Counted from the first letter of the stretch, positions 9,177 to 18,521 are shown. The stretch: 64,000 nucleotides of DNA from CAVQJU01 sp963729215 (GCA_963729215.1 CAVSND010000027.1:310001-374000); one strand, 5' to 3'. Numbers and translations: made by a program. Notes: generated by a model not told the origin, from the letters alone.

Positions 9177-10008
9177 CGCCGCGTCGTACCGCGAAATCGT
9201 TCGCCGCGCGCTCGATGAGGATCTGGGCGCGGCCGGCGACATCACCACCGACGCGACCGTTCCGGCTGGCGCGCGCGCCCGCGGCCAGTTCCTCGTCAAG
9301 GCTCCTTGTATCCTGGCCGGCCTCGACATCGCGCTCGAAGCGTTCCGCCTGCTCGAACCCGATGTGCAGGTCACCGTACGAACGGCCGATGGCGCGCCCT
9401 GCGGGCCTGGCGATGTCGTCGCTGAAGTGGTCGGCACCGCGCGGACGCTGCTCGTCGCCGAGCGGACGGCGCTGAACTTTCTCCAGCGACTGTCCGGCAT
9501 CGCGACCAGCACCCGCCGCTTCGTGGAGGCGGCGGGCGGAAAGCTCGTGATTCTCGATACCCGCAAGACCACGCCCGGACTGCGGCTCCTCGAGAAGTAT
9601 GCGGTTCGGGCGGGAGGCGCCACGAACCATCGATTCGGGCTCTTCGACGCCATCCTGATCAAGGACAACCACATCCGGCTCGCCGGAGGCGTGAAGGCCG
9701 CCATCTCGGCCGTGCGGGCGCGCCAGCCAGGCCTGGCCATCGAAGTCGAGGCCGAAACGCTCGCCCAGGTGGACGAGGCGCTTGCCGCCGGCGCTCAAGT
9801 CATTCTGGTGGATAACATGGCAAGCCCCGATATTCGGGAGGCTGTCCGGCGGGCCGCCGGACGCGCCAAGATCGAAATCTCGGGAAACGTCACGGTGGAC
9901 CGTCTGCCAGACCTCTCGACGACGGGCGCGGATTTCGCGTCGGTGGGCGCGCTCACACATTCCGCACCAGCCATCGATATCAGCTTTGAAATCGAACTTA
10001 TCGGGTGA
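9157..10008 (+). CDS. nadC: Nicotinate-nucleotide pyrophosphorylase (carboxylating)
   Basis: This enzyme converts quinolinate and PRPP to nicotinate mononucleotide in NAD synthesis. The ATG at 9157 gives 283 residues, the usual family length, and an N-terminus (MKPPHLDAASYREIVRRAL) typical of NadC. Recognisable motifs are EDLGAAGDITTDAT, RTALNFLQRLSGIAT, DTRKTTPGLR, AIEVEAE and the C-terminal GALTHSAPAIDISFEI. It overlaps valS by 20 bases and is followed closely by birA, suggesting one transcript. An upstream in-frame start at 9070 is unlikely because it would lie deep inside valS. Confidence 0.95.
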   Translation: MKPPHLDAASYREIVRRALDEDLGAAGDITTDATVPAGARARGQFLVKAPCILAGLDIALEAFRLLEPDVQVTVRTADGAPCGPGDVVAEVVGTARTLLVAERTALNFLQRLSGIATSTRRFVEAAGGKLVILDTRKTTPGLRLLEKYAVRAGGATNHRFGLFDAILIKDNHIRLAGGVKAAISAVRARQPGLAIEVEAETLAQVDEALAAGAQVILVDNMASPDIREAVRRAAGRAKIEISGNVTVDRLPDLSTTGADFASVGALTHSAPAIDISFEIELIG

Positions 10009-10795
10009 CGACGCGCTTCCGCGCGATCTCGCTGACGCGCTGGCATCCGCGACGAACCGGCTCGGACGGCTGGCATCCCGCATCGTGTACCTGCCGACGA
10101 CCGGGTCGACAAACGACGTCGCGTCGAGCCTCGCGGCGTCGGCAGATCACGAGGGCGCCGTCGTGATTGCCGGCGCGCAGACCGCAGGTCGTGGACGGCG
10201 GGGCCACGTGTGGCTGTCCCCTCCGGGCAGCGGACTGTACGTGTCAGTCGTTCTGACGCCGGCCCGCGCCACCGATCGGGATCGCGCCACGACCCTGATC
10301 ACGCTGGCCGCGGGCGTGGCCCTTGCGGAGGGTCTGGAAACGGCGACTGCGCTGCGAGTCGATCTCAAGTGGCCGAACGATCTATTCGTCGCGCGGCGGA
10401 AGCTCGGAGGGATTCTGTCGGAAGGCGTCGCCGATGCGGTGGTTGTCGGTTACGGCATCAACGTGAGCGAGATGGCGTTTCCGCCGGACCTCGCTGGCCG
10501 GGCAACTTCGCTCGAGACCGAAGCAGCGAACCCCGTCGACCGCGCCAGAGTGCTCGCTGAGACGCTTGCAGCCCTCGCGCGCCGGTATGACGACCTGCTC
10601 GCCGGCCGGTTCGATGCTATCCTCGACGAATGGCGTGCCCGGGCGCCCGCAGCGCGCGGCGCCCGAGTCTCCTGGACGACCTCGTCCGGTACGCAGATCG
10701 GCGTAACGGACGGAATCGACGACCGCGGCGCGCTTCTTGTGCGTATGAACGCCCGTACCGAGCGAATCGTCGCCGGCGAAGTCTCATGGCTATGA
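9986..10795 (+). CDS. birA: Biotin--[acetyl-CoA-carboxylase] ligase
   Basis: This enzyme attaches biotin to carboxylase carrier lysines. The protein has the catalytic domain (STNDVA, AGRGRRGHVWLSPPG, DLKWPNDLFV, KLGGILSE, GYGINV) and the small C-terminal domain, but no N-terminal winged helix, so it is probably not a bio repressor. The start is uncertain: the frame stays open back into nadC and has no ATG near the expected N-terminus. TTG at 9986 gives 269 residues and a 23-base overlap with nadC; this is my best guess. Confidence 0.9.
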   Translation: MKSNLSGDDALPRDLADALASATNRLGRLASRIVYLPTTGSTNDVASSLAASADHEGAVVIAGAQTAGRGRRGHVWLSPPGSGLYVSVVLTPARATDRDRATTLITLAAGVALAEGLETATALRVDLKWPNDLFVARRKLGGILSEGVADAVVVGYGINVSEMAFPPDLAGRATSLETEAANPVDRARVLAETLAALARRYDDLLAGRFDAILDEWRARAPAARGARVSWTTSSGTQIGVTDGIDDRGALLVRMNARTERIVAGEVSWL

Positions 10796-10863
10796 ACCTG
10801 TGAACTTGTGAACCCGAACCTCTTGCACTCGAACCCCTTGAACCTCTTGAACCTCTTGAACCA
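10796..10863. repeat. Degenerate 9-mer repeat (ttgaacctc)
   Basis: The whole gap between birA and coaX is a degenerate array. It grades from gaacctgtgaacttgtgaac at the left to clean cttgaacct units ending right before the coaX ATG. No Shine-Dalgarno sequence survives in it, so coaX may depend on coupling or on the repeat itself as leader. Confidence 0.75.
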
Positions 10864-11652
10864 ATGCTGTTAGCGATCGACATCGGCAACACCAATATCG
10901 TCCTCGGCGTGTTCGACGGGAAGAGGCTGGCGCACAGCTGGCGGCTGACGACGCTGCGCGAGCGGACGGCGGATGAACTGGGCCTGCTCGTGCACGGTCT
11001 GTTCGACGTGTCCCGCATCGATCGGAAGGCGGTTCGGTCCGTCATCATGGCCTCGGTCGTGCCGCCGCTGACGAGCCCCGCCCGCGGAATGGTGGAGCGC
11101 TATTTCAACCTGACGGCGATGGTCGTGGAGCCGGGTCTCGAGACGGGGATGCCCATTCTCTACGATACGCCCGCCGACGTCGGCGCCGACCGGATCGTCA
11201 ACGGCATCGCGGCCTACGAACAGTACGGCCGGGCGGCGCACAGCGCTCTGGTCGTCGTCGATTTCGGGACCGCGACGACCCTCGATGCAATCAGCGCGAA
11301 GGGCGAGTACCTCGGCGGCGCCATCTGTCCAGGCGTGACGATCTCGGCCGATGCGCTGTTCCAGCGCGCGGCGCGGCTGCCGCGGATCGACGTGCGCAAG
11401 CCCTCGTCCGTCGTCGGCCGCACGACGGTGGGCGCGATGGAGTCAGGGCTCTTCTGGGGCTACGTCGGCATGGTCGAGGGGCTGGTCCGCCGGATGAGCG
11501 CGGAACTGGCGGGCCCCGGCGGCCAGAGCGTCCAGTGCGTGGCGACCGGCGGGCTGGCCGAAGTGATTGCGCCGGAGACGTCGCTCATCCACTACGTGGA
11601 TCCCGATCTGACGCTCAACGGTCTGAGAATCGTGTGGGAACGGAACCAGTAG
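10864..11652 (+). CDS. coaX: Type III pantothenate kinase
   Basis: This enzyme phosphorylates pantothenate in the first step of CoA synthesis. The 262-residue ASKHA-fold protein begins with the phosphate-binding motif DIGNTNIVLGVF, and has GADRIVNGIAAYE, the VVDFGTATTLDA adenosine motif and a C-terminal GGLAEVIAPE segment. Length and motifs match CoaX and not the CoaA type. It follows birA across a 9-mer repeat and overlaps the next gene by 19 bases. Confidence 0.96.
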   Translation: MLLAIDIGNTNIVLGVFDGKRLAHSWRLTTLRERTADELGLLVHGLFDVSRIDRKAVRSVIMASVVPPLTSPARGMVERYFNLTAMVVEPGLETGMPILYDTPADVGADRIVNGIAAYEQYGRAAHSALVVVDFGTATTLDAISAKGEYLGGAICPGVTISADALFQRAARLPRIDVRKPSSVVGRTTVGAMESGLFWGYVGMVEGLVRRMSAELAGPGGQSVQCVATGGLAEVIAPETSLIHYVDPDLTLNGLRIVWERNQ

Positions 11653-12320
11653 ATTTCTGTCGCGAGATCGAGTCCTACCTGTGCCAGAAAAACGACGGTC
11701 ACCTCGTCCGGGTGACCGGGCCGTCCTTCGATCTCGTGTCGGGGTGGGCCGCGCAGGGCATTCCGCTCAAGATTGCCTTTCAGGGTATCGACCGGTACTT
11801 CGAACGCTACTATCGGAAGGGTCCGCGCAGGCGTCCCATCCGTATCGATTTCTGTGACGCCGATGTGCTCGATGTCTTCGACGAGTGGCGCCGTGCCGTC
11901 GGGCTCAGCGCCACAGAGCCGGAGGCATCGCCCGGCGGGTCGCTGCCCGCGCATCTTCAGCGCGTCGTTCTGCGGCTGACCGCCGCGAGAGCCAACGGCA
12001 GCCTCGGAGGCGAGTTCGACGCTCTCATCGACCGCGTGGCGCGCGAGCTGGATGCCGCACGCGCCGAGAGCCGGGGCATCAGGGGGGACGCGCGTCAGGC
12101 ACTGCTGGACCGATTGGTCGCGCTCGACGGCGAGCTGCTTCGTGAAGCGCGGTCGTTGCTCGACGCCACCGCGCTATCGGCAACACTGCGCGAGGCCGAT
12201 GACGAGCTGTCGTCGTTTCGCGACCGCATGTCCCCCGATGCGTACGAGCGGGCGCGCGACGCGGCGGCGGACCGCCTGATTCGGAACCGGCTCGCGCTTC
12301 CCACGATCGCGTTCGCATGA
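11634..12320 (+). CDS. Conserved hypothetical protein
   Basis: I do not recognise the family. GTG at 11634 gives 228 residues beginning MGTEPVDFCREIESYLCQKN. The N-terminal third contains IPLKIAFQGIDRYFERYYRKGPRRRPIRI, split here only by reading; it looks like a compact alpha/beta or helical domain rich in Arg and aromatic residues. The C-terminal half is helical, with regular Arg/Glu/Leu spacing that may form a coiled coil. It overlaps coaX by 19 bases and the methyltransferase by 4 (ATGA), so it is almost certainly co-transcribed with them. No transmembrane segment or catalytic motif is visible. Confidence 0.75.
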   Translation: MGTEPVDFCREIESYLCQKNDGHLVRVTGPSFDLVSGWAAQGIPLKIAFQGIDRYFERYYRKGPRRRPIRIDFCDADVLDVFDEWRRAVGLSATEPEASPGGSLPAHLQRVVLRLTAARANGSLGGEFDALIDRVARELDAARAESRGIRGDARQALLDRLVALDGELLREARSLLDATALSATLREADDELSSFRDRMSPDAYERARDAAADRLIRNRLALPTIAFA

Positions 12321-13552
12321 TGCCAGCCCCTGGCGAATCCATCCAGCTGACCGTCGAGAAACCCGCCGCGGGTGGCCGGATGATCGCCCGCCTCAACGGG
12401 CAGATCGTGCTGGTCGGCGGCGCGATCCCCGGAGAGCAGGTGACCGCGCGCGTCGAGCGCGTCGGCAAGGGCGTTGTCTACGCCGATACGGTCAATGTGA
12501 TCAATCCGTCGCCGGATCGGCGGACGGTGGCGGCCGATCCTCTTTGCGGCGGATGCCTCTACGCGCACATCGACTACTCGCGGCAACTCGACATCAAGGG
12601 TCAGGTCATCGCCGACGCGTTCGGTCGTATCGGGCGGCTCACGCTGCCTTCGGCCGTCCGCGTGGCCCCGTCGCCCGAGGAGGGATACCGAATGCGCGCC
12701 CGCCTTCACGTCCGGGGGCGCCGGGCGGGGTTCTTTCGCGAGGGTACCCACGAGTTGTGCGACGCGCGTCAGTCGCGTCAGCTGCTGCCGGCCACCTGTG
12801 ACGTCCTCGACAAGATCAGCGACGCTCTCGTATCGCTCGGCCTCGAGACGACCGGCGATCTCGACCTGTCCGAAAACGTCGACGCGTCGGATCGCGTCAT
12901 CTGTGCCGACGCAGGAACAACCGTGGAGGCGCGGGTCCGCGATCGGCTTGGCGATATCGAAGGGGTGACAGGTATCGGACCTGGCGCGTCCGTCACGGAT
13001 ATTGTCGCGGTCGAGGGCGCCGCCGCGGTCACGCTCAAGCGGAATGTGCGGTCCTTCTTTCAGGGAAATCGGTTTCTTCTGAACGCCCTCGTGAATCACG
13101 TTGTCGGGCTGGTGCCGGCGGGCGGGGACCTTCTGGATCTTTACGCCGGCTCGGGTCTGTTCTCGGTGACGGCCGCTGCAGGGCGCGGCGTTCGTGTGAC
13201 GGCCGTCGAAGGCGATGGCATTGCCTGCGGCGATTTACGCGAAAACGCATCGGCTCATGACTCGATCGCGGTACATCATCAGCCGGTGGAAGAGTTTCTC
13301 GACGGCAGGCAGGATCGGCCGGCAGTCGTGGTCGTCGACCCGCCACGTACGGGCTTGTCGCGTGCGGCGCTCGATGGCGTGATTCGCCTGCGCGCCGGCC
13401 GGCTGATCTACGTCAGCTGTGACGTGGCCACACTGGCGCGCGACTCGCGGGGACTCGTCAACGCGGGTTATGCGATCGAACGGGCCGACGCCTTCGATCT
13501 GTTTCCGAACACCCCTCACGTCGAAACCGTGGCGGTGTTCGCGCTTTTGTAA
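12317..13552 (+). CDS. TrmA/RumA-family uracil-5 RNA methyltransferase
   Basis: This SAM-dependent enzyme is predicted to methylate C5 of a uridine in rRNA or tRNA. An N-terminal TRAM domain (residues ~5-60) is followed by the linker domain and a C-terminal Rossmann fold. FQGN, DLYAGSGLFSV, VVVDPPRTGLS and the catalytic-nucleophile motif YVSCDVATLARD are present. CGGC plus a later HELC supply three possible Fe-S cysteines; the first of the four seen in RlmD-type enzymes is not evident, so the cluster may be altered or absent. The 411-residue length is normal. It overlaps the preceding hypothetical gene by 4 bases. Confidence 0.9.
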   Translation: MMPAPGESIQLTVEKPAAGGRMIARLNGQIVLVGGAIPGEQVTARVERVGKGVVYADTVNVINPSPDRRTVAADPLCGGCLYAHIDYSRQLDIKGQVIADAFGRIGRLTLPSAVRVAPSPEEGYRMRARLHVRGRRAGFFREGTHELCDARQSRQLLPATCDVLDKISDALVSLGLETTGDLDLSENVDASDRVICADAGTTVEARVRDRLGDIEGVTGIGPGASVTDIVAVEGAAAVTLKRNVRSFFQGNRFLLNALVNHVVGLVPAGGDLLDLYAGSGLFSVTAAAGRGVRVTAVEGDGIACGDLRENASAHDSIAVHHQPVEEFLDGRQDRPAVVVVDPPRTGLSRAALDGVIRLRAGRLIYVSCDVATLARDSRGLVNAGYAIERADAFDLFPNTPHVETVAVFALL

Positions 13553-13582
13553 GGGCCCTTTCTGGCCTCGGCCGCCCGAGCC

Positions 13583-13588
13583 TACAAT
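13583..13588 (+). promoter_or_regulatory. -10 hexamer of a probable leaderless promoter
   Basis: TACAAT lies six bases before the GTG at 13595, so transcription should start on the start codon itself. No ribosome-binding sequence fits in the gap. Confidence 0.55.
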
Positions 13589-13594
13589 GCCCTG

Positions 13595-15058
13595 GTGTCC
13601 TCGGGCCTCGTCTATGCATTCGGTCCCTTTCGCCTCGACACCAGGTCGAACGAACTGACCCGCAGTGGCGAGCGGGTCGCGATCAGCGACCGCCATGTCA
13701 GCGTCCTGCAACACCTGTTGGCCAACGCCGGATCGATCGCGTCCAAAGACGCGCTCATCACGGCCGCGTGGGAAGACGTGGCCGTCACGGACAACAGCCT
13801 GGAGCAGGTGATTTCCGCGCTGCGCCGGCTGCTCGGTGATGGACCCCGGGGGCGGCCGTATCTCGAGACGGTGGCTCGGCGCGGCTACCGGTTCACCGGA
13901 GAGGTGTCACGCCTCGTTCGCCGCGAGTCCGACCAGGCGCTCGACGCCCTTCTGGCGCCGCATCGCGCCTGGATCGAAGGACGCGCCGCACTCGAAACAT
14001 TCGAGCGCGATCAAATCATTCCCGCGAGGGAGGCGTTCGAGACCGTGCTTCGGAGTGCGCCGGACGAGGCGTCCGCGCATGTCGGTATGGCGAACGCCTG
14101 CATGATGCAGTTCGAGATGACACGGGCTGACGAATCGCGCGATACCGCCGCGCTGGCCAAGGCGGCGCATCATGCGCGCGAAGCCTGTCGTCTCGGTGCG
14201 GGATACGCCGAAGCGTGGGCGACGCTGGGTTTCGTCCTCGAACGGAGTGGAAGCCGCGTGGATGCCCTCGCGGCGTCGAGGCGCGCGGTGACGCTCGAAC
14301 CCGACAACTGGCGGCATCATTTCCGTCTCGCATTCGTCGGGTGGGGAGAAGAGCGCCTGCGGGAAGCCCGCCGCACGCTCGCGCTCCTGCCCGGGTTTCC
14401 CCTGGCGCACTGGCTCGCCGCCACGGTGCATGTCGCGCGACAGGCGCTCGGCGAAGCCGAACGCGAGCTGGTTGCGGGCATCGCGGTTCAGGATAGCCAG
14501 TCGGCCGGGCAGTCGCGCTTCAGCGGGGTGGCGCTGCACTGGTTGCTCGGCCTTCTCCATTTGAATGCCGGAGACGATGCTCGCGCGCTCGAGGAGTTCG
14601 AGCGCGAGCTGTCGTTCGAAGGGAGCGGCCACGTTTACGCAAGGGAGTGCTGCGCGAACACGTGGTACGCCGTCGGCTCGGTGAAGCTGCGGCAAGGCCG
14701 CCGCGAGGAGGCTCGCGACGCGTTCAACCGCGCGATTGAACGGGTCGCGATCCATCCCATGGCGCGGGTGGGGCTGGCGGCTTCGACATCGGGCGATGCC
14801 CGGCAGGTCACACGCGCGGCCACCTCCGGCTACCGTACGCCAATGGTTGGCTCGCTCGACGCAGCCATGGCGAGAGCGTCGCAGCTGGTTCTCGCGGGGG
14901 CCCACAAGGAGGCTGCGCGCCTGCTCGATGGCGCGCTCGCGGATGCCGTGCCGGGGAACGCCGGATGGTTGATGCCGGTGGAGCCGCTGCTGAATGTGAC
15001 CGCCGATCCGGCCGCCTGGGCGCCAGTCCTGGCGCGTCTGCGGACGCGCGCCGCCTAG
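13595..15058 (+). CDS. Winged-helix transcriptional regulator with TPR repeats
   Basis: Residues 1-105 form an OmpR/PhoB-type winged helix (YAFGPFRLDTRSNELTR, LLANAGSIASKDALI, NSLEQVISALRRLLGD, ETVARRGYRF), as in CadC/ToxR-like proteins. No transmembrane segment follows. The remaining ~370 residues are tetratricopeptide-like helix pairs (for example AEAWATLGFVLERSGSRVDA and ALHWLLGLLHLNAGDDARAL). It has no receiver domain, so the signal probably comes by protein contact through the TPR part. The GTG start has an abutting TACAAT. Confidence 0.85.
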   Translation: MSSGLVYAFGPFRLDTRSNELTRSGERVAISDRHVSVLQHLLANAGSIASKDALITAAWEDVAVTDNSLEQVISALRRLLGDGPRGRPYLETVARRGYRFTGEVSRLVRRESDQALDALLAPHRAWIEGRAALETFERDQIIPAREAFETVLRSAPDEASAHVGMANACMMQFEMTRADESRDTAALAKAAHHAREACRLGAGYAEAWATLGFVLERSGSRVDALAASRRAVTLEPDNWRHHFRLAFVGWGEERLREARRTLALLPGFPLAHWLAATVHVARQALGEAERELVAGIAVQDSQSAGQSRFSGVALHWLLGLLHLNAGDDARALEEFERELSFEGSGHVYARECCANTWYAVGSVKLRQGRREEARDAFNRAIERVAIHPMARVGLAASTSGDARQVTRAATSGYRTPMVGSLDAAMARASQLVLAGAHKEAARLLDGALADAVPGNAGWLMPVEPLLNVTADPAAWAPVLARLRTRAA

Positions 15059-15060
15059 AC

Positions 15061-15077
15061 AGGCTGCTGCGCAGCCT
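15061..15077 (+). terminator. Hairpin after the winged-helix/TPR gene
   Basis: AGGCTGC and GCAGCCT form a perfect 7-bp stem with a TGC loop, two bases after the stop codon. It is followed by an aacgtag-type repeat rather than a T tract. A matching hairpin-plus-repeat module occurs at 34110-34175. Confidence 0.55.
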
Positions 15078-15078
15078 G

Positions 15079-15117
15079 AACGTAAAAAACGTAGAACGCA
15101 GAACGTAGAATTCCAGA
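15079..15117. repeat. aacgtag heptamer array
   Basis: Units read aacgtaa, (aa)aacgtag, aacgcag, aacgtag, then decay. This is the first of five sites of this family in the window (also 34131, 37144, 46203 and 46268). Confidence 0.75.
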
Positions 15118-15225
15118 ATAGGCCAGGTCGGCGCCGAGCTCCATTCAGACAATCAGGACTTTTCAGGGAATCCATCAGGACTTCACGACGTGCCGGCGCG
15201 CACCATCAGGGTCATGGAGGTGCGT

Positions 15226-15741
15226 ATGCGGAGTGCTTGTCTCGCCCTGATGTTCCTTGCTGGTGCCGCGCCGCTCTGTGCTCAGACGGTGATCTCGCCG
15301 CCGCCTTACGCGAAGGCGGTGAGTCTCTCGGGCCCCCGGTTCGGATTCACCGCGCTCAGCGACGGCGTGGTCGACGAACTTCACCAACGTCAGATCGACG
15401 TCCGTCCGGCCATCACCCAGTTCGGCTGGCAGTTCGAAAATCAGTTCTACTCGAAGGACAGCGGAATCGCGGTGGTGAACGAATGGGTCGTCTTGCTTGG
15501 CGGCCTCGATCAGGGCGTCGCGCTCCCGAGCATCAGCTGGCTCGTGGGGCTGCGCACGAGGGAGGGCGCTGAATTCGGCGTGGGCCCCAATGTCACTCCC
15601 GCAGGCGTCGCGCTGGCATTCGCCGCGGGCGTGACCATCAGGTCTGGCTTCATCAACGTGCCGATGAACGTTGCGGTCGTGCCCTCGAAGGCCGGAACAC
15701 GGGTGAGCTTTCTCACGGGCTTCAACATGCGGCGCCATTAG
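15226..15741 (+). CDS. Exported hypothetical protein
   Basis: ATG at 15226 is preceded by GGAGG at a 5-base spacing and opens a clear signal peptide (MRSACLALMFLAGAAPLCAQ). The ~150-residue mature part has alternating hydrophobic segments (ALSDGVVDELHQRQIDVRPA, SGFINVPMNVAVV, GTRVSFLTGF) and may be a small beta-rich envelope protein. I do not recognise a family. An in-frame GTG at 15190 is rejected because it would extend the signal peptide with charged residues. Confidence 0.8.
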   Translation: MRSACLALMFLAGAAPLCAQTVISPPPYAKAVSLSGPRFGFTALSDGVVDELHQRQIDVRPAITQFGWQFENQFYSKDSGIAVVNEWVVLLGGLDQGVALPSISWLVGLRTREGAEFGVGPNVTPAGVALAFAAGVTIRSGFINVPMNVAVVPSKAGTRVSFLTGFNMRRH

Positions 15742-15776
15742 CCGCGGACGGTCCGGGGCCGGCGGAAGAGTTCGTT

Positions 15777-16471
15777 CTATTTCCGCGCGGCCGCGTCGAG
15801 CAGGCCTTCGAACAGCGGACGGAACTCGCCAGTGCGCCAGAAGTTCTCCGGGTGCCACTGGACGCCGAGACAGAACGCGGCGGCGGGATCCTCGACTGCC
15901 TCGATGACGCCGTCCGGCGCGGTCGCCGACACAATCAGGCCCGGCGCCAGCTCGCGAATGGCTTGATGGTGCCGGCTGTTGACTTCGCAGGCGTCGGCGT
16001 CGCTCAGGCGCTCGCGCATGAGCCTCGAGAGCATGGTGTCCTTGTCGATCCAGAATCTCGTGCGCGAGCTCGAACGCCTGATGCGGCGGAACCTCGAGTT
16101 TGTGCGCCAGCGCGCCGGGCACCTGCGAGGGGATGTCCTGCACGAGCGTGCCACCGTACGCGACGTTCAGCACCTGCACGCCGCGGCAGATCGCGAGGAT
16201 GGGGAGTCCGCGTTGGCGGGCCAGGGCCACGAGTCCCAGTTCGAAGTCGTCGCGACCGGGCTCGGCAGCCTCAAGTGTCGGATGCGGCGTCTCGCCGTAC
16301 TTGGACGGGGCGAGGTCGCCGCCGCCCGTGAGCATGAGCCCGTCCAGACCCTCGAGCGACGCGGGAATGTCGGTCGAGGGGTCGAGTACCGCGCACCTCG
16401 CCGCCCACGTGCAGTACCGACTGCCGGTAGTCCTCGAGCTTGCGGCAATTCGTCACACCAATGAGCGCCAT
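15777..16471 (-). CDS. Gamma-glutamyl-gamma-aminobutyrate hydrolase family (peptidase C26), frame broken twice
   Basis: This class I glutamine-amidotransferase-like hydrolase is read across three frames. The N-terminus MALIGVTNCRKLEDYRQSVL starts at 16471. After a shift near 16392 come GLDGLMLTGGGDLAPSKYGE and the nucleophile elbow LAICRGVQVLNVAYGG. After a shift near 16049 come EVNSRHHQAIREL, DGVIEAVEDP and GVQWHPE, which supply the catalytic His and Glu. Both shifts are one surplus base. Joined, the ~230 residues match PuuD-like hydrolases that cleave gamma-glutamyl amides. It lies 13 bases after argS on the same strand. Confidence 0.8.
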
Positions 16472-16484
16472 AGTGTTCGAGGCG

Positions 16485-18521
16485 TTACATCCGGGCCGGC
16501 ACGTCGATCCCCATGAGAGTCAGCGCGCGAGCGATCTCGTCTCTGACGTACGACACGGCGGCGGCGCGCCAGCGTTTCAGCTCCGGGCGCTCCTCGCCGA
16601 GAATCGGGTAGCGATGGTAGAAGGCGTTGAACATCTGGGCGAGACCGAAGGTGTACTTCGCCAGGCCGGAGAACTCGAGAGACCTCACCACCTGATCGAC
16701 CACGTCGTCCAGACGCGAGGCCTCGAGCACCATCGCCCAGCAATCGAGCGATTCGAGTTCATCGGCCGGCGTCTGGTCCAGGAGCGAGACGATGTCGGCA
16801 ATCGTGTGTCCCTCGCGTTCCTGCAGCTTGTTGAAGATGTTGTTCGCGCGTACGACAGCATACTGCAGATATGGTCCCGTTTCGCCTTCGAAGCTGAGCG
16901 CTTCTTCGATGTCGAACACAATCAGTTTGCCTCGCGAAAACTTCAACATGAAGTAACGAATGGCGGCGATGGCAATCTGTCCGGCGGTACGGGCCCGGTC
17001 ATCGGGACGGATCTCGGGGTTGCGCTTGGCGACCTCCGCCGCGGCCTTGTCGATCAGCGTGTCGAGCAGGTCGTCGATCTTCACGCCGAGGCCCTTCCGG
17101 CCCGAGACCTCGACGAACGGTTTGCGAGCGGCATCGCCGGCGTCCTGCCCGGGCGCTTCCGGCGCTTCGTACCCCAGTTCCCGCGCGGTCGCGTGCGAGA
17201 GCGCGACCATCTCGTAGGAAAAATGGACGGACCGCTCGGCCTCGTCCGGGTGTCCCAGCGTCCGCAGGGCCTGGCTGAGGAGCGCCTGGAGGTACATCTG
17301 CCGCGAGTCGATCACGTTGTAGATGCGTCTGGCATGTCCGAACGGCGGAGCGGCAGGGTCGGTGTCTCCCGACGTCGTGGCCCACAGGGGGCGGCCGCCC
17401 TCCTGCGTGCCGAAAAGGCGGTAGCGGAAGTCCCGACCCAGCAGGCCGAATTTCCAGAACTGGTTGGCGATGTCCTTGCCGACGTACGTCACCACGCCGT
17501 TCGATCGCACGATGACTTTCTCTCTGGCGATATCCTTGCCAGGCCCGCCTGATTCACCGCCATCCGCGGCCGGGTCGTCCTGCGTGACCGCATCCCCCTC
17601 GTCGATGCGCATGACCCAGCAGCCCTTGAGCTTGCCCTCGGTCTGCAGGAATACGGCGCCCTGGGCTTTCAGGATTTCGAACGCGTGCGCCCAGAACTGC
17701 AGCCGGAGGATGTCGCCTTCGTAGGTCAGCAGGTCGTACCCGATGTTCAGCCGCGCCATCGTCTTCAGATGGGTACGAACGATACGATCCGCAATGAAGG
17801 CGCCGATATCGGCGGTCTCGTTGCGCCCCTCTTCGAGGTCGTGCAGCGCGCGGGCGCGGACGGCGAGCCGATCGGGTTGGCCGTCGTACCAGTCCGTGAC
17901 GCGCGAATACAAATCCCAGCAGTAGTAGTCGAACCGCGTGGTGTCGGCGATCGTTCGGATCTCGCTCAGCGTCTTGCGATCGATTTCTCGAAAGCCGACG
18001 ATGATGTCGGCGACTTGAACGCCGAGATCGTCGATGTAGTTCTGGACTTCGACCGGTGTGTGGCTGAAGCGGAGGGCCCGGGCCAGCGTGTCGCCCAGCG
18101 TGGCGTTTCGCAGGTGGCCGATATGGGCCGCCTTGTTCGGGTTGATCGCCGTGTGCTCGACGATCGTTTTCTCAGGCGGCGCACCGTCGGCCGGCGCAGC
18201 GGGCGCTGTGACCTCGCCCCGCAAGCGGGCGAGGAGGAACGCGCGGCGGTCGAGGGAGAGATTCAGGTATCCGTTCGGCGCCGCCTCGACCTTCGAGATG
18301 CCGGGCAGGTCGGCGAGCACGCCTGCGAGTTCCTGCGCGATCGCGCGCGGCGCCTTTCGGAGCGTCCGTGCCAGTTGAAACGCGACCGTGACGGCCAGAT
18401 CGCCCAGCGCGCGATTGGGCGGGACCTCGATCGCGAACGCCGGCACCTCCGCGAGCCCGTACTGCCGGGCCACCGCCGCGGCGACTTGATCGTGAACCTG
18501 TCTGAGAACGTTGAGAATCAT
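16485..18521 (-). CDS. argS: Arginine--tRNA ligase
   Basis: This class Ia synthetase charges tRNA-Arg. The 678-residue protein has the N-terminal tRNA-D-loop domain (Add-1), the HIGH box in NPNKAAHIGHLRNATLGD, the NYIDDLGVQVADI segment and a C-terminal DALR anticodon domain (YLQYAVVRANNIFNKL onward). In place of KMSKS it has VSGRKGLGVK, as in the many ArgRS that lack the canonical motif. It is ~100 residues longer than E. coli ArgRS, from insertions in the middle. Its ATG overlaps the mobA stop (ATGA). Confidence 0.95.
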   Translation of the reverse strand: MILNVLRQVHDQVAAAVARQYGLAEVPAFAIEVPPNRALGDLAVTVAFQLARTLRKAPRAIAQELAGVLADLPGISKVEAAPNGYLNLSLDRRAFLLARLRGEVTAPAAPADGAPPEKTIVEHTAINPNKAAHIGHLRNATLGDTLARALRFSHTPVEVQNYIDDLGVQVADIIVGFREIDRKTLSEIRTIADTTRFDYYCWDLYSRVTDWYDGQPDRLAVRARALHDLEEGRNETADIGAFIADRIVRTHLKTMARLNIGYDLLTYEGDILRLQFWAHAFEILKAQGAVFLQTEGKLKGCWVMRIDEGDAVTQDDPAADGGESGGPGKDIAREKVIVRSNGVVTYVGKDIANQFWKFGLLGRDFRYRLFGTQEGGRPLWATTSGDTDPAAPPFGHARRIYNVIDSRQMYLQALLSQALRTLGHPDEAERSVHFSYEMVALSHATARELGYEAPEAPGQDAGDAARKPFVEVSGRKGLGVKIDDLLDTLIDKAAAEVAKRNPEIRPDDRARTAGQIAIAAIRYFMLKFSRGKLIVFDIEEALSFEGETGPYLQYAVVRANNIFNKLQEREGHTIADIVSLLDQTPADELESLDCWAMVLEASRLDDVVDQVVRSLEFSGLAKYTFGLAQMFNAFYHRYPILGEERPELKRWRAAAVSYVRDEIARALTLMGIDVPARM

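Noticed and set aside
7674..9740. A 688-codon open frame on the minus strand opposite valS and nadC
   Set aside because: High GC makes long antisense frames common. It has no family motifs and covers two well-defined genes in other frames.
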